Positions 7,680 through 18,941 of a stretch of 64,000 nt of DNA are shown piece after piece. Every line of letters begins with the position of its first letter. Position 1 is the stretch's first letter. The translations under genes were made by a program, and so were the position numbers. The notes beneath the pieces were generated by a model, which was given only the letters and a program-made list of their open reading frames with translations, had not been told where the DNA came from and did not search any database. The stretch is from Pseudomonadota bacterium (lineage in GTDB: Bacteria; Pseudomonadota; Alphaproteobacteria; Rhizobiales; Beijerinckiaceae). The stretch lies in contig JAEXGT010000101.1 in NCBI GenBank assembly GCA_023450615.1, positions 79,595 to 143,594 of the forward strand. The letters are read 5' to 3'.

Positions 7680-10145
7680 TCAAGTCCCGCGCGGCTTTGC
7701 ACGCCGCGTCGGTGGTGCGCTGAGCGGGTCATCGGGCCAGGGGTGCTTCGGATATTGCCCGCGCATGTCGGCGCGCACGGCGGCCCATGATCCGCGCCAG
7801 AAGCCCGGGAGATCGCGCGTGATCTGGATGGGGCGTTGCGCCGGCGAGAGCAGGTGCAGGATGAGCGGAACGCGTCCTGCTGCGATAGTGGGGTGATTGT
7901 CGAGGCCGAAGAGCTCCTGCACGCGCACGGCCAGAACAGGACCTTCCTCCGCGCCATAATCGATGGGGATCTGTGAACCCGTCGGCACCTCGATATGGGT
8001 AGGCGCTTCCGCATCAAGACGGCGCTGTAGGTTCCACGGTAGAAGCCCGCGCAGAGCTTCGCTCAGCAGATCGGCTCCGATATCGTTGAGACCGGCTTTA
8101 CCCACGAGATGCGGCGCGAGCCATTCCGCCACTGCTTCCGTCAAAGCCGCATCAGACAGATCCGGCCATTCATCGCCTTCGGCCTTACGCAAAAACATCA
8201 CGCGCTCGCGCCATTGTGCCAAAGCCTTCGACCACGGCAGAACATCGATACCCAGCGATGCAAGGCCATCGGCAAGTGCATGGGCCGCTTCTTCCGTCGC
8301 CGGCACTTTCAGCGGGCGCTCATTGAAGACAAGGGCTCCGAGGCGGCGCACCCCGCGGGCGCGCAGCGCTTTGGCTTGACGATCGAATGTCACCTCGTCC
8401 TTCTGATCGATGTGATCCGCAAAAGCTGCTTCGATCTCTTCGATAGCGATGGGTGCTGCAGCGAGAATACGCGCGGAAGCAGCACCACCCGCGATCTCCG
8501 CGATGGATAGATAGGGCTCTTTCGCCAGGCGCTCATGCGCTTCCAGCGATGCTCCGCGGCCATTCGCCATGAGGTATTCACCCTGCTTTCCACGCGCCTT
8601 GGCCAAGCGGTCGGGATAAGCAAGCGTCAGCAGCGCACCCATGGAGCGCGGCTCACTTGCCCCGGAGGCTTTCTGGGCCTTGGCCCAGCCATCGGCCATG
8701 CGCCGCATGTCTTCCGCGCGCCGCGAGCGATCACGACGGAAGCGTTCGACCCGCTCCGTCAGATCCACCATGTCGCCGCCGAGACCGCGCTCCACCAACA
8801 CTGCCGCCAGATCCGCCGCATCATGCGCCTGTCCGCTCTCTCCTGCGATCAGAACCATGCGCGCGAGACGTGGGGGCAGAGGCAGATCGCGCAAGCGCCG
8901 TCCGGTGTCGGTGATGCGGCCCTCCTCGTCGAGAGCTTCAAGCTGCTGCAAGAGGGCTCGCGCTTCCTTCACCGCCGGCGCGGGGGGGGGATCGAGGAAG
9001 GCAAGCGTCGAGGGGTCGGTTACACCCCATGCGGCACAATCGAGAAGCAGCGGTGCGAGATCGGCAGCAAGAATTTCAGGACGCACGAAGGGCTCGAACG
9101 CACCAGTTGCAGCCTCTTCCCACAGGCGATAGCAGACGCCAGGCTCCGTACGTCCCGCGCGGCCACGGCGTTGGTCGGCCGCCGCCCGCGAAACGCGCAC
9201 GGTTTCAAGCCGAGTGAGGCCGATATTGGGTTCATAGACCGGCACGCGTGCGAGGCCTGAATCGATCACAACGCGCACGCCCTCAATGGTGAGCGAAGTT
9301 TCAGCAATTGATGTTGCCAGCACCACCTTGCGACGTCCTGGCTTAGCGGGGCTCACGGCAAGATCTTGCTCGCCGCGATCGAGTGCGCCGTATAGCGGCG
9401 CGATATCGACGACGGGATCGGAGATGCGCTCGCGCAAGAGTGTTTCCACTCGACGAATTTCACCTTGTCCCGGCAGGAATACGAGAATCGAGCCGCTCTC
9501 CGCGCGTAGGGCTCGCGTGACGGCATCCGCCACCTGCTCCTCAATGCGCCTTTTGGGATCTCGTCCGAGATAACGTGTCTCCACCGGATAGGCGCGTCCT
9601 TCGGATTCGATCACAGGCGCATCGTTCAACAGCTTCGCGACGCGTGCGCCGTCAAGTGTTGCCGACATGACGAGCAGGCGCAGATCCTCGCGCAATCCCC
9701 CTTGCGCATCGAGCGCCAGAGCAAGGCCGAGATCGGCATCCAGCGACCGCTCGTGAAACTCGTCGAAAAGCACGGCGGCGATGCCCTCAAGCGTCGGGTC
9801 ATCAAGGATCATGCGGGCGAACACGCCCTCAGTCACCACTTCTATGCGCGTTCTGCGGCTGATCTTGGAGCCGAGGCGGACGCGAAGTCCCACCGTTTCG
9901 CCCACCTGTTCGCCGAGGGTCTGAGCCATGCGCCCCGCTGCGGCACGCGCCGCCAGACGGCGCGGCTCAAGCACGATGATCTTGCCGCCCTGCACCCAAG
10001 GTTCATCGAGCAAGGCCAGCGGTACGCGGGTGGTCTTGCCCGCGCCAGGCGGGGCGACGAGAACCGCATTGGCGCGGGCCCGCAGGCTTGCCGCTAGGTC
10101 AGCAAGGACTGCATCGATGGGAAGCGGGGTGTCGAAAACGCGCAT
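7680..10145 (-). CDS. hrpB: ATP-dependent helicase HrpB (DEAH-box family)
   Basis: This 821-residue protein is a full-length HrpB. Motif I is VAPPGAGKTT (residues about 33-42), motif II is the variant FDEFHERSLDADL, motif III reads MSATLDG, and the helicase C part has TSIAETSLTIEGV and QRRGRAGR. The long C-terminal region (residues about 400-821) is the HrpB-specific extension ending in the DUF1605/HrpB_C-like FWRGSWAAVRADMRGQYPKHPWPDDP. HrpB is a nucleic-acid helicase of uncertain cellular job, probably acting on RNA. The gene is monocistronic and converges with the MmgE/PrpD operon. No irregularity was seen. Confidence 0.95.
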   Translation of the reverse strand: MRVFDTPLPIDAVLADLAASLRARANAVLVAPPGAGKTTRVPLALLDEPWVQGGKIIVLEPRRLAARAAAGRMAQTLGEQVGETVGLRVRLGSKISRRTRIEVVTEGVFARMILDDPTLEGIAAVLFDEFHERSLDADLGLALALDAQGGLREDLRLLVMSATLDGARVAKLLNDAPVIESEGRAYPVETRYLGRDPKRRIEEQVADAVTRALRAESGSILVFLPGQGEIRRVETLLRERISDPVVDIAPLYGALDRGEQDLAVSPAKPGRRKVVLATSIAETSLTIEGVRVVIDSGLARVPVYEPNIGLTRLETVRVSRAAADQRRGRAGRTEPGVCYRLWEEAATGAFEPFVRPEILAADLAPLLLDCAAWGVTDPSTLAFLDPPPAPAVKEARALLQQLEALDEEGRITDTGRRLRDLPLPPRLARMVLIAGESGQAHDAADLAAVLVERGLGGDMVDLTERVERFRRDRSRRAEDMRRMADGWAKAQKASGASEPRSMGALLTLAYPDRLAKARGKQGEYLMANGRGASLEAHERLAKEPYLSIAEIAGGAASARILAAAPIAIEEIEAAFADHIDQKDEVTFDRQAKALRARGVRRLGALVFNERPLKVPATEEAAHALADGLASLGIDVLPWSKALAQWRERVMFLRKAEGDEWPDLSDAALTEAVAEWLAPHLVGKAGLNDIGADLLSEALRGLLPWNLQRRLDAEAPTHIEVPTGSQIPIDYGAEEGPVLAVRVQELFGLDNHPTIAAGRVPLILHLLSPAQRPIQITRDLPGFWRGSWAAVRADMRGQYPKHPWPDDPLSAPPTRRAKPRGT

Positions 10146-10234
10146 GTCGCCTGTTGGCTCAAGCCTGACCGAAGGACAAGCCTTTCACGAATAGAATGGA
10201 CTTCCGGCCGAAACGCCGTGGATTATCCCTTATA

Positions 10235-10855
10235 TTATACCGGGAAACCGTAGCGCCGCAGCTCGGCGGCGAGATCCACCTGCTCGTCGGGATAGTGAAT
10301 TGCATGCATGCCAACTTGGCGCGCACCCTCTACATTGGCCCGCGAGTCATCGATGAATATGCAATCCTCCGCCTCAAGCCCATAGCGATCCAGCAGAAGA
10401 CGATAGATTGGCGCATCCGGCTTCAGGAGTTTCTCGTCGCCCGAAACGATGATGCCGTCAAAGCCTGCGAGGAACGGATAGATTTCTTTCGCTAGCACGA
10501 ATTTTGGGCCAGAAAAATTCGTGATGCAGTAATTCGGCACGCCTGCCTCGCGCAGCGTTTGGAGGAGAGCCACATTCTGCTCGAAGATACCGGACACGGT
10601 TTCCGGCCAGCGCTCATGAAATGCGCGGATGGCGGCTTCATGCTCAGGATGATCCTTCACCAAGAGAGCTACGGCTTCGTCCCAATCACGACCCCGGTCC
10701 TGCTCCAAGTTCCAAGCATTGGTGCAGACATTGCTCAGGAACCACTCCATCTCCGCCTCATCCGGGATGATGTGACGATAGAGATTGCGCGGGTCCCAGC
10801 GCAGCAGGACGTTGCCGATGTCGAACACGACAGTCGTGGGTTGCCGAATGCTCAA
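10235..10855 (-). CDS. HAD-superfamily phosphatase (YihX-like)
   Basis: The product of 206 residues is a haloacid-dehalogenase-fold hydrolase. Motif I is VVFDIGNVLL near residue 10, of the DxGNV type seen in the YihX sugar-phosphatase group. Motif II is the CITNFSG region, and motif IV is CIFIDDSRANVEGA. The start is a TTG at 10853-10855, supported by a GAGGGG ribosome site six bases upstream and by the lack of any ATG in the right place. YihX acts on alpha-glucose-1-phosphate, but specificity in this superfamily cannot be read from motifs. It stands alone between hrpB and maeB. Confidence 0.85.
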   Translation of the reverse strand: MSIRQPTTVVFDIGNVLLRWDPRNLYRHIIPDEAEMEWFLSNVCTNAWNLEQDRGRDWDEAVALLVKDHPEHEAAIRAFHERWPETVSGIFEQNVALLQTLREAGVPNYCITNFSGPKFVLAKEIYPFLAGFDGIIVSGDEKLLKPDAPIYRLLLDRYGLEAEDCIFIDDSRANVEGARQVGMHAIHYPDEQVDLAAELRRYGFPV

Positions 10856-11084
10856 GATTTGCCCCTCATGTTGTTACGTTGGCTTTTACCCCTTCGGAAG
10901 CAGTGAAGCCAATCCATAGAACAATAAAACTTGATAACATTTTGAATGAATAAATCCTGAAGGACCTCAGCCCCGGGTGCGACCCGGCCCGCGATCCTCA
11001 GGGCTTCCGGCTTGATCAAGCGCCTTCATCGCCAGGCGCCCAACGGGAGCCCTGCCGATCCACCTTCACAATGCCATTATCGAC

Positions 11085-11105
11085 GCCGCCATCATTTGTG
11101 GCGGC
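11085..11105. terminator. GC-rich hairpin downstream of maeB, possible terminator
   Basis: A perfect 7-bp inverted repeat (GCCGCCA / TGGCGGC) with a 7-base loop lies about 30 bp past the maeB stop on the minus strand. No T-run follows on either strand, so it is at best an imperfect intrinsic terminator. Confidence 0.3.
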
Positions 11106-11135
11106 ATCCTTCTCATCGTTCAGGATTGCGCTGTC

Positions 11136-13427
11136 TCAGCCGCCGATATTGTAGGCGGCCAGAGCCGCCATGTTGACGATGTCGTTGTCGGTCGCGCCGA
11201 GCGAGACGATCTGCACCGGCTTGTCGAGACCCACGACGAGCGGCCCCATGACCATCGCTCCGCCGAGTTCCTGCAGCATCTTGGTGGAGATGGACGCGGA
11301 GTGGAAGGCAGGCATGACGAGCACATTGGCTGGGCCCGTTAGGCGGCTGAACGGATACTGCGCCATGAGATCGCGGTTGAGCGCGACGTCCGCTGCCATC
11401 TCACCGTCGTATTCGAAATCGACACGCATCCCATCGAGGATCTGCACGGCTTCCTGAATCTTTTCGGCACGCTCCGCGCGCGGATGTCCGAAGTTGGAGA
11501 AGGACAGCAAGGCCACGCGCGGCTCGTAACCGAGTCGGCGCGCGACTCCTGCCGACTCGATCGCGATTTCGGCGAGTTCCTGAGCTGTCGGCATCTCGTG
11601 AATGGCGGTATCCGCCACGAGAACCGTGTGGCCGCGAGCGAGGCAGAGCGAGACGCCGATCACGCGATGCCCCGGCTTGGCGTCGATCACGTGGCGAACG
11701 TCGGCAAGGGCGGTCGAGTAATTGCGCGTTGCGCCCGTGACCATGGCATCCGCATCGCCGAGCGCCACCATGGAGGCTGCGAAATGGTTGCGGTCCTGGT
11801 TGATCAGGCGCTGGCAGTCGCGGAAGAGATAGCCCTTGCGCTGCAGTCGTTCATATAGAAACTGCGCATAAGTGCTATTGCGGTGTGACAGGCGAGCATT
11901 GTGAATCTCGATCCCTTCGCGGCCTTCGAGATCGATGCCAGCCTGGGCCGCCGTCTCGAAAATGCGCTCCTCTCGTCCCACGAGGATGGCGCGGCCAAGG
12001 CCCTGGTTGACGAAGGACAAGGCGGCGCGGATCACCTTTTCTTCTTCGCCCTCGGCAAACACCACGCGCTTCGGCATCTTGCGCACACGTTCGAAGATTC
12101 GATTGAGCGTGCCGGCCACAGGGTCGCGGCGAGCTGAGAGCTGCGCCTTGTAGGCCTTCATGTCGATGATGGGGCGGCGCGCGACGTCCGTCTCCATAGC
12201 GGCCTTCGCCACCGCCATCGGGATCGTGTGGATGAGGCGCGGATCGAACGGCACGGGAATGATGTAATCGCGCCCGAAGCGCGGACGCGCGCCTTGGTAA
12301 GCGGCGGCGACCTCGTCCGGCACGTCCTCGCGGGCAAGCTCCGCCAAGGCCTGAGCGGCGGCGACCTTCATCTCCATGTTGATCGTGGTGGCCTGCACGT
12401 CGAGCGCGCCGCGGAAAATGTAGGGGAAGCCGAGAACGTTGTTGACCTGGTTCGGGTAATCCGAGCGGCCCGTGGCGATGATCACGTCGTCGCGAATGCG
12501 CGCCACTTCCTCCGGCGTGATCTCCGGATCGGGGTTGGCCATGGCGAAGATGATCGGGTTCGGGGCCATGGAGCGGATCATCTCGTCCGAGAAGGCACCC
12601 TTGGCGGACAGGCCGAACACCGCATCCGCGCCTTTCAAGGCATCGGCTAGACTGCGCGCATCCGTCTCGGCGGCATGCGCCGACTTCCACTGGTTCATGC
12701 CTTCCGTGCGGCCCTTGTAGATCACGCCCTTCGTGTCGCAAAGGATGACATTGTTGGGGGAAAAGCCCATAGCCTTCAGCAACTCCGTGCAGGCGATACC
12801 GGCCGCGCCCGCGCCATTCACCACGAGCTTGGTCTTCGCCATGTCGCGGCCAGTCAGGTGCAGCGCGTTGATGAGGCCTGCCGCCGCGATGATCGCCGTG
12901 CCATGCTGGTCGTCGTGAAAGACGGGAATGTCCATGAGTTCCCGCAACTGCTCCTCGATGATGAAGCACTCAGGCGCCTTGATGTCTTCCAGATTGATGC
13001 CGCCGAAGGACGGTCCGAGATAGCGCACGCAATTGATGAAGGCGTCAGCGTCTTCCGTGTCGACCTCAAGGTCGATCGAATCCACGTCCGCGAAGCGCTT
13101 GAAGAGAACGGACTTTCCTTCCATCACGGGCTTTGAGGCCAGCGCGCCGAGATTGCCGAGGCCCAGGATCGCCGTGCCGTTCGAGATCACCGCCACCATA
13201 TTGGATCGGGTGGTGTAATCGAAGGCGAGAGACGGATTTTCCGCAATTGCCAGCACCGGCACCGCCACGCCCGGTGAATAGGCGAGCGACAGGTCCCGCT
13301 GGGTCGCCATGGGTTTGGTGGGCACCACCTCGAGTTTGCCGGGCCTGCCCTGGGCATGGAACTGCAACGCCTCCTGATCGGTGAAGGTGGGGCGTTTGCG
13401 GCGGGTGGGAGGCGTTTCGTCGGTCAT
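11136..13427 (-). CDS. maeB: NADP-dependent malic enzyme with phosphotransacetylase-like C-terminal domain
   Basis: Starting at ATG 13427 ([11 protein letters not shown]) the protein has 763 residues, the normal size of the multimodular alphaproteobacterial malic enzymes. Residues about 20-430 form the malic enzyme part: [39 protein letters not shown] and the nucleotide-binding [16 protein letters not shown]. Residues about 440-763 resemble phosphate acetyltransferase ([16 protein letters not shown], later [11 protein letters not shown]). The enzyme decarboxylates malate to pyruvate; the second domain is thought to regulate by binding acetyl-CoA. The reading frame is open upstream into mutS, but that extension is low-complexity and not family-like. 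It is divergent from mutS, with 147 bp between starts. Confidence 0.93.
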   Translation of the reverse strand: MTDETPPTRRKRPTFTDQEALQFHAQGRPGKLEVVPTKPMATQRDLSLAYSPGVAVPVLAIAENPSLAFDYTTRSNMVAVISNGTAILGLGNLGALASKPVMEGKSVLFKRFADVDSIDLEVDTEDADAFINCVRYLGPSFGGINLEDIKAPECFIIEEQLRELMDIPVFHDDQHGTAIIAAAGLINALHLTGRDMAKTKLVVNGAGAAGIACTELLKAMGFSPNNVILCDTKGVIYKGRTEGMNQWKSAHAAETDARSLADALKGADAVFGLSAKGAFSDEMIRSMAPNPIIFAMANPDPEITPEEVARIRDDVIIATGRSDYPNQVNNVLGFPYIFRGALDVQATTINMEMKVAAAQALAELAREDVPDEVAAAYQGARPRFGRDYIIPVPFDPRLIHTIPMAVAKAAMETDVARRPIIDMKAYKAQLSARRDPVAGTLNRIFERVRKMPKRVVFAEGEEEKVIRAALSFVNQGLGRAILVGREERIFETAAQAGIDLEGREGIEIHNARLSHRNSTYAQFLYERLQRKGYLFRDCQRLINQDRNHFAASMVALGDADAMVTGATRNYSTALADVRHVIDAKPGHRVIGVSLCLARGHTVLVADTAIHEMPTAQELAEIAIESAGVARRLGYEPRVALLSFSNFGHPRAERAEKIQEAVQILDGMRVDFEYDGEMAADVALNRDLMAQYPFSRLTGPANVLVMPAFHSASISTKMLQELGGAMVMGPLVVGLDKPVQIVSLGATDNDIVNMAALAAYNIGG

Positions 13428-13574
13428 GGGGCTGCCGTGTTTTGGCTGGGAGGCGTGTTTTCGAAGGCTGCGACCATAAAGCCTGGGGCATTCCGCCTCA
13501 AGACTTGTGCACACCCCTCCTTCAACGTCCATGATACGGGTGAAAGGGGGAGCAGGCTTTGCTACATAAGGCGG

Positions 13575-16304
13575 ATGTCGTCCCAAGCCCTGTACCAAGC
13601 CTCCGAGCCCCCCGACCAGACCACCCCCGCCGGCCAGAAGCCTGCGCAGGACAACCGCGTCACGCCCATGATGGCGCAGTATATCGAGATCAAAGCGGCC
13701 AATCCGGACAGCCTGCTGTTCTACCGGATGGGCGACTTCTATGAGCTTTTCTTCGAGGATGCGGAGATCGCGAGCCAGTCGCTCGGTATCGTTCTCACCA
13801 AGCGCGGCAAGCATCAGGGGCAGGATATCCCCATGTGCGGCGTGCCCGTGGACCGGGCAGACGACTATCTTCAGAGGCTCATCGGCTTAGGACACAGGGT
13901 CGCGGTTTGCGAACAGACCGAGGATCCGGCCGAGGCCAAGAAGCGCGGTTCCAAATCCGTGGTGCGGCGCGACGTGGTGCGCCTCGTTACCCCCGGCACG
14001 ATCACGGAAGAGCGCCTGCTGGAGCCAGGGCGCGCCAACTTCCTGTTGGCCATCGCCCGCCGTCGCGTATCCGACACGCAATGGTGCTACGGCCTTGCCG
14101 CCGTCGACATCTCCACAGGCCATTTCGTGGTCAGCGAGACGGATGCCACGGGCCTCCCTGCGGAAATCGCCCGCTTCGAGCCTCGCGAGATCCTGGTCCC
14201 GGACGTCATCCACGACGATCCGGAGCTCGCGGGCTTCTGGCGCGAGACCCGCGCCTCGATCACGCCGCTCTCCCGCGAGGGTCTCGACCCTGCCTCGGCC
14301 GAGCGTCGGCTGAAGGAATATTTCGGCGTCGCGACGCTCGATTCTTTCGGCTCCTTCGGCGCCGCCGAGGTCACGGCCGCCGGCAGCGTGCTGTTCTATA
14401 TCGAGAAGACGCAGATCGACAGCCGCCCGGTGCTTAACCCGCCATCTCGCGAGAATGCAGGGGCGGCGCTTGCCATCGACGCGGCGACCCGCGCCAATCT
14501 GGAATTGACTCGCACGCTTTCCGGTGAGCGTGCAGGAAGCCTGCTCGCCACCATCGACTGCACGGTCACCCCCGGTGGTGCTCGCTGCCTTGCGGAGCGT
14601 CTGGCAGGCCCCCTCACCGATCCCGGCATGATCCGTGAGCGGCAGGATGCGGTGGAGTTCCTTGTGAACAATTCCGACCTGCGTGAACGGCTGCGCCGCA
14701 TCCTCAAGCGCTCCCCTGATCTGGCACGCGCGCTTTCTCGCCTTAGTCTAGGGCGTGGCGGGCCACGCGATCTGGCTTGCGTGCGCGACGGATTGTTCGC
14801 GGCGCGGGAGCTGGGCCTCGAACTCGCCATCGCGCCCAATCTGCCGAAGGAACTCCTACGCAACGCCGAGCAGCTTCAGGCCCTGCGAACGGAGGTGGCC
14901 GACAAGCTCGCGGCGGCGCTTGCCGATGAACTGCCGCTCCTGAAGCGCGACGGCGGTTTCATTCGTACGGCTTACGATGCCAACCTCGATGAGCTACGCG
15001 AACTACAGCAGGATTCGCGACGCTTCATCGCGGCCTTGCAGACGCGCTATGCCAACGACACCGGCTGCCGCACCCTGCGGGTGAAGCACAACCACATGAT
15101 CGGCTATTACGTCGAAGTGCCTCAGAATGTGGGTGAGGATCTTCTCAAGGAGCCGTTCAAGGACACTTTCATCCACCGTCAGACCATGGCAGGCGCAATG
15201 CGCTTCTCGACGCAGGAGCTTGGCGAGTTGGAATCAAAGATCGCCTCTGCTGCGGATCGCGCTTTAAAGATCGAGCTTGGCCTGTTTGAAGCTATGACGC
15301 AGGAGCTGCTCGATCTGTCGAGCGAGGTCGCCCTCGCTGCGGAAGCCATCGCGGTGATCGACGTGACGGCCGCATTGGCCGATCTCGCCGTGCGTCTTGA
15401 TTGGACACGCCCCGTCGTCGACACGAGCCTTGCCTTCACCATCAAGGGCGGACGCCATCCGGTCGTCGAGGCGGCGCTCAAGCGGGAGGGCACCGCGTTC
15501 ATCGCCAACGACTCCGATCTGTCAGGCAAGGATGCAGGCCACATTCTATTGATCACCGGCCCGAACATGGGCGGTAAATCAACCTATCTGCGTCAGAACG
15601 CGCTCATCGTCGTGCTCGCGCAGATGGGCTCCTTCGTGCCGGCGAAGGAAGCGCATATCGGTGCCGTCGATCGTCTCTTCTCCCGCGTGGGCGCCGCCGA
15701 CGATCTCGCCCGCGGACGCTCGACCTTCATGGTCGAGATGGTGGAAACCGCAGCCATCCTCAATCAGGCAACAGCGCGCTCCCTCGTCATCCTCGATGAG
15801 ATCGGGCGCGGCACGTCCACCTTCGATGGCCTATCCATCGCATGGGCCGCCATCGAGCATCTGCACGAGGCCAACCGCTGCCGCGCGCTCTTCGCGACGC
15901 ATTTCCATGAATTGACGGCTCTCGCCGAGCGCCTGCCGCGCATCGCCAATGCCACGCTCAAAGTAACCGAGTGGCATGGCGACGTGGTGTTCCTGCATGA
16001 GGTTGTATCCGGTACTGCCGACCGCTCATACGGCTTGCAGGTCGCGCGTCTTGCAGGCTTGCCCTCCGCCGTAGTCGAGAGAGCAAAGACGATCTTGAGC
16101 GAGTTGGAAAAAACGGACCGGGAGCATCCGAAGCGAGCGCTTGTCGACGATCTTCCCCTCTTCGCCGCCCCCATTCGTGCCGAGCAGCCCAAACTGGCCC
16201 CGCAAAAGGATGTCTTGCGCGAGGCTCTCAATGCGCTCGACCCCGATCAGATGACGCCGCGAGAGGCGCTGGATGCGCTCTATCGCCTCAAAGCGCAGCA
16301 ATAG
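13575..16304 (+). CDS. mutS: DNA mismatch repair protein MutS
   Basis: The 909-residue product is a complete MutS. The mismatch-recognition domain starts with [20 protein letters not shown] and contains the GDFYELF motif whose Phe stacks on the mispaired base. The ATPase has Walker [10 protein letters not shown] (near residue 660) and [12 protein letters not shown], and the [12 protein letters not shown] switch appears as [12 protein letters not shown] 13575 was chosen by the family start; the frame stays open upstream but lacks conserved sequence. In many rhizobia mutS lies near glnD and maeB; here maeB is divergent and glnD is 22 kb away. MutS recognises mismatches and recruits MutL. Confidence 0.97.
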   Translation: MSSQALYQASEPPDQTTPAGQKPAQDNRVTPMMAQYIEIKAANPDSLLFYRMGDFYELFFEDAEIASQSLGIVLTKRGKHQGQDIPMCGVPVDRADDYLQRLIGLGHRVAVCEQTEDPAEAKKRGSKSVVRRDVVRLVTPGTITEERLLEPGRANFLLAIARRRVSDTQWCYGLAAVDISTGHFVVSETDATGLPAEIARFEPREILVPDVIHDDPELAGFWRETRASITPLSREGLDPASAERRLKEYFGVATLDSFGSFGAAEVTAAGSVLFYIEKTQIDSRPVLNPPSRENAGAALAIDAATRANLELTRTLSGERAGSLLATIDCTVTPGGARCLAERLAGPLTDPGMIRERQDAVEFLVNNSDLRERLRRILKRSPDLARALSRLSLGRGGPRDLACVRDGLFAARELGLELAIAPNLPKELLRNAEQLQALRTEVADKLAAALADELPLLKRDGGFIRTAYDANLDELRELQQDSRRFIAALQTRYANDTGCRTLRVKHNHMIGYYVEVPQNVGEDLLKEPFKDTFIHRQTMAGAMRFSTQELGELESKIASAADRALKIELGLFEAMTQELLDLSSEVALAAEAIAVIDVTAALADLAVRLDWTRPVVDTSLAFTIKGGRHPVVEAALKREGTAFIANDSDLSGKDAGHILLITGPNMGGKSTYLRQNALIVVLAQMGSFVPAKEAHIGAVDRLFSRVGAADDLARGRSTFMVEMVETAAILNQATARSLVILDEIGRGTSTFDGLSIAWAAIEHLHEANRCRALFATHFHELTALAERLPRIANATLKVTEWHGDVVFLHEVVSGTADRSYGLQVARLAGLPSAVVERAKTILSELEKTDREHPKRALVDDLPLFAAPIRAEQPKLAPQKDVLREALNALDPDQMTPREALDALYRLKAQQ

Positions 16305-16369
16305 AAGACACACTGGAAGCTGTACTCCAGGCTTCATGACGCTTCAGAGAGGGGTAGTAAGCTAGGCTT

Positions 16370-16825
16370 TCACGAAAGCTGAGAATTGCTGTTCTTGCGG
16401 CTTTCTTCATCGAAAGGGATGAAGGTCATGCGATCCGTGCCGCGAATGTCCGGGCTCTGTTCGGCAGTGATGTAGGCCAACGCTTCCCTTACGCCGCGCT
16501 CCGTATAGGGCTTTGCGATGACACCCCGGGCGCCCGCGAAATCCTCTGGAATACGCTTGGCATTGGCGGTCATGAACAGAACGGTTACGTGATGCTTGTC
16601 CGAGAGGTGGCGGGCTACGTCGATGCCGGTCAGACCATCGGCCAGATGAATGTCCACGAAGGCGAGATCAGGCGAAAGCTCACGGCCGAGTGCCATAGCC
16701 TCCTGGGAAGAGGCGGCAATTCCCACCACATCATGCCCGATATCCTGAAGCAGGCTTTCGAGCTCGAGTGCGATCAAAAATTCATCTTCTACAATGAGGA
16801 TGCGCAAAGGCTTCACATTACTCAA
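16370..16825 (-). CDS. Single-domain response regulator (receiver only)
   Basis: A 151-residue protein consisting of a CheY-like receiver: acidic pair VEDE near residues 12-15, phospho-acceptor aspartate in AFVDIHLADG, conserved Thr in LFMTANA and Lys in VIAKPYTERG. No output domain follows; the last 30 residues are polar. The start is a TTG at 16823-16825 with AGGAGA 7-8 bases upstream; a GTG at 16814-16816 is an alternative. No histidine kinase is next to it, so its partner is coded elsewhere. Such stand-alone regulators in this order often act in phosphorelays or stress signalling. It converges with mutS, with 65 bp between stops. Confidence 0.88.
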   Translation of the reverse strand: MSNVKPLRILIVEDEFLIALELESLLQDIGHDVVGIAASSQEAMALGRELSPDLAFVDIHLADGLTGIDVARHLSDKHHVTVLFMTANAKRIPEDFAGARGVIAKPYTERGVREALAYITAEQSPDIRGTDRMTFIPFDEESRKNSNSQLS

Positions 16826-17315
16826 CCCGTGTCTCCTCGGCAGCCTGCGGCATGAGGGATCCGACTGGGTTACCTGGCTTTCTTAGCTGCCAAGTCAACC
16901 GCCCATTCATCTGTTGGTTGTGCATATCGCCAAAGTGAGTTTGCATCCGCCGAGCGGATTGGTCTTGCAGCTGAGGAACCCGCAGGCCTTTCCAAGAGGG
17001 AGCGAAAAGAGAAACTGTGCGGCTCGACCATCGCCTCCATGGCCGGGCCTTCGCCAGGGCCAAGCCTCTAGGCACGCGAAGTACACCCAATCCAGCATCA
17101 ATACTTGCCAAAGCGGCTTGTCTCTTCACGGAAGCATGATCCCCTTGGATAGGCTTCGAGCCCATTTTGCCGGCACAGTGGGACTCAACGTCATGGGATG
17201 GAGAGGGTTCCGTCCGCTCTCAAAAGGTTTGCACAGGGCCTTCCTTACTTTATTGAAACACTATCGTATTTCATTTGGCCGCGCTAAGGTCGCCCCTTTC
17301 GGGAGGTTTAGCCTG
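16826..17315. other. Gene-poor interval between response regulator and yifB starts
   Basis: About 490 bp between two divergent genes. Frames are open on both strands, including one in frame with the downstream ATPase gene and a 115-codon frame on the minus strand, but their translations are rich in Arg, Ser and Pro and show no family features. I see no clear promoter consensus. A good ribosome site (GGGAGGT, 17301-17307) serves the plus-strand gene. Confidence 0.5.
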
Positions 17316-18851
17316 ATGGTCATGCGCGTTTCCACTGTTGCCTTCGAGGGGATCGAAGCGCGCTCGGTCGACGTGCAGGTGCAGATCTCCTCCGGCACCG
17401 TTGCCTTCACCATCGTCGGCTTGCCGGACAAGGCAGTGGCTGAGTCCCGCGAGCGGGTACGCTCGGCCCTTATCGCCTCAGGGCTTGCTCTTCCGGCCAA
17501 GCGCATCACCGTCAATCTGGCTCCGGCCGACCTGCCGAAGGAAGGCAGCCATTACGACCTTCCCATTGCGCTCGGCGTCATGGCCGCCATCGACGCCATT
17601 CCGGGCGATGCTCTCAACGGCTTCACGGTGTTGGGCGAGCTGGCGCTCGACGGCTCCATCACCTCGGTCGCCGGTGTGTTACCCGCCGCCATGGCGGCGG
17701 TTGAGCGGCAGCATGGTCTGATCTGCCCGGAAGCCTGCGGCTCCGAAGCCGCCTGGGCCAGCAGCGAACTCGATATCCTCGCGCCGCGCTCGCTGATCCA
17801 ACTCGCCAATCACTTCAAGGGCACACAGGTGATGCGCCGGCCCGAACCCGCCATCATGCCGGCTTCCAACGCCCTGCCTGACCTGCGCGACATCAAGGGA
17901 CAGGAGAGCGCCAAGCGGACGCTGGAGATCGCGGCAGCCGGGGGCCACAACCTCATCATGAGTGGCCCTCCCGGAGCGGGCAAATCCATGCTGGCTCAAC
18001 GCCTGCCATCGATCTTGCCTCCGCTCTCGCCTCGTGAACTCCTGGAAGTTTCCATGATTCAGTCGGTGGCGGGTCTCCTGGCGGATGGAGCGCTCTCGAA
18101 TCGGCGGCCCTTCAGGGCTCCGCATCATTCCGCCTCCATGGCGGCCCTCGTGGGGGGCGGCCTCAATGCCCGCCCCGGCGAGGCCTCGCTCGCCCATCAT
18201 GGCATTCTCTTCCTGGACGAGTTGCCGGAGTTCCAGCCGCAGGTCCTTGATTCCCTCCGCCAGCCCCTTGAGACGGGCGAGATCCTGATCGCGCGGGCAA
18301 ACCACCGGGTGACTTATCCGTCGCGCTTCCAGCTTGTGGCGGCCATGAACCCCTGCCGCTGCGGACAGGGCACAGAGCCCGGATATGTCTGCCGCCGCCA
18401 ACCTAACGAGCGCTGCATCGCGCAATATCAGGCGCGCCTCTCCGGCCCGTTGCTCGACCGCATCGATCTCGCCATCGAAGTCCCTGCGGTCACAGCCGCT
18501 GACCTCATCTTGCCACCTCCGGAAGAAGGGTCCGCGCAGGTGGCGGCCCGTGTGGCGGCAGCCCGCAAGCTGCAGGAGAAGCGCTATGCCCCTCTTGTGG
18601 AACGCGGCATCACGACGAACGCCGCTTGCCCGCCTGCTCTTCTGGAGGAGGTGGCGCAGCCCGATTCGGACGGGCTATCGCTCATCCGCGATGCCGCCAA
18701 CGCCATGCGCCTTTCGGCGCGCGGGTTCCATCGTGTCCTGAAGGTCGGCCGCACGCTCGCGGACCTGGACGGTGAGGAGCGTGTCCGGCGCATCCATGTG
18801 GCGGAGGCGCTTTCCTATCGCGCCCACACGGATCGCCGCTCGGCGGCTTGA
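17316..18851 (+). CDS. YifB/ComM-family Mg-chelatase-like AAA+ ATPase
   Basis: From ATG 17316 the protein has 511 residues, the usual YifB length. The N-terminal Lon-like domain has VEVDVQ-like SVDVQVQISSGTVAFTIVGLPDKAV; the AAA+ core has Walker A SGPPGAGKSMLAQRLPSILPP (only its GPPGAGKS part is diagnostic), Walker B GILFLDELPEF, and the zinc-finger-like NPCRCGQGTEPGYVCRRQPN. The C-terminus ends with a helical lid (RVRRIHVAEALSYR). The family includes ComM, a helicase that promotes branch migration during natural transformation, and YifB of unclear role. The GGGAGGT site eight bases upstream decides the start. It stands alone, with olsB following in the same direction. Confidence 0.92.
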   Translation: MVMRVSTVAFEGIEARSVDVQVQISSGTVAFTIVGLPDKAVAESRERVRSALIASGLALPAKRITVNLAPADLPKEGSHYDLPIALGVMAAIDAIPGDALNGFTVLGELALDGSITSVAGVLPAAMAAVERQHGLICPEACGSEAAWASSELDILAPRSLIQLANHFKGTQVMRRPEPAIMPASNALPDLRDIKGQESAKRTLEIAAAGGHNLIMSGPPGAGKSMLAQRLPSILPPLSPRELLEVSMIQSVAGLLADGALSNRRPFRAPHHSASMAALVGGGLNARPGEASLAHHGILFLDELPEFQPQVLDSLRQPLETGEILIARANHRVTYPSRFQLVAAMNPCRCGQGTEPGYVCRRQPNERCIAQYQARLSGPLLDRIDLAIEVPAVTAADLILPPPEEGSAQVAARVAAARKLQEKRYAPLVERGITTNAACPPALLEEVAQPDSDGLSLIRDAANAMRLSARGFHRVLKVGRTLADLDGEERVRRIHVAEALSYRAHTDRRSAA

Positions 18852-18941
18852 TGGCCGACCAAAAAGGCAAGCTCACTCTTCTTGTCGAATCCCCTGCAAG
18901 TTGCGATACATTTTGTCACAAAACGGTTTGAAATGACGGCT

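Noticed and set aside
13428..13814. N-terminal extension of malic enzyme into mutS
   Set aside because: The added 129 codons are Gly/Leu/Arg-rich and overlap the mutS mismatch domain; the family start is at 13427.
16914..17315. N-terminal extension of the YifB-like protein
   Set aside because: The extra 134 residues have no Lon-like features, and a clear ribosome site marks 17316.
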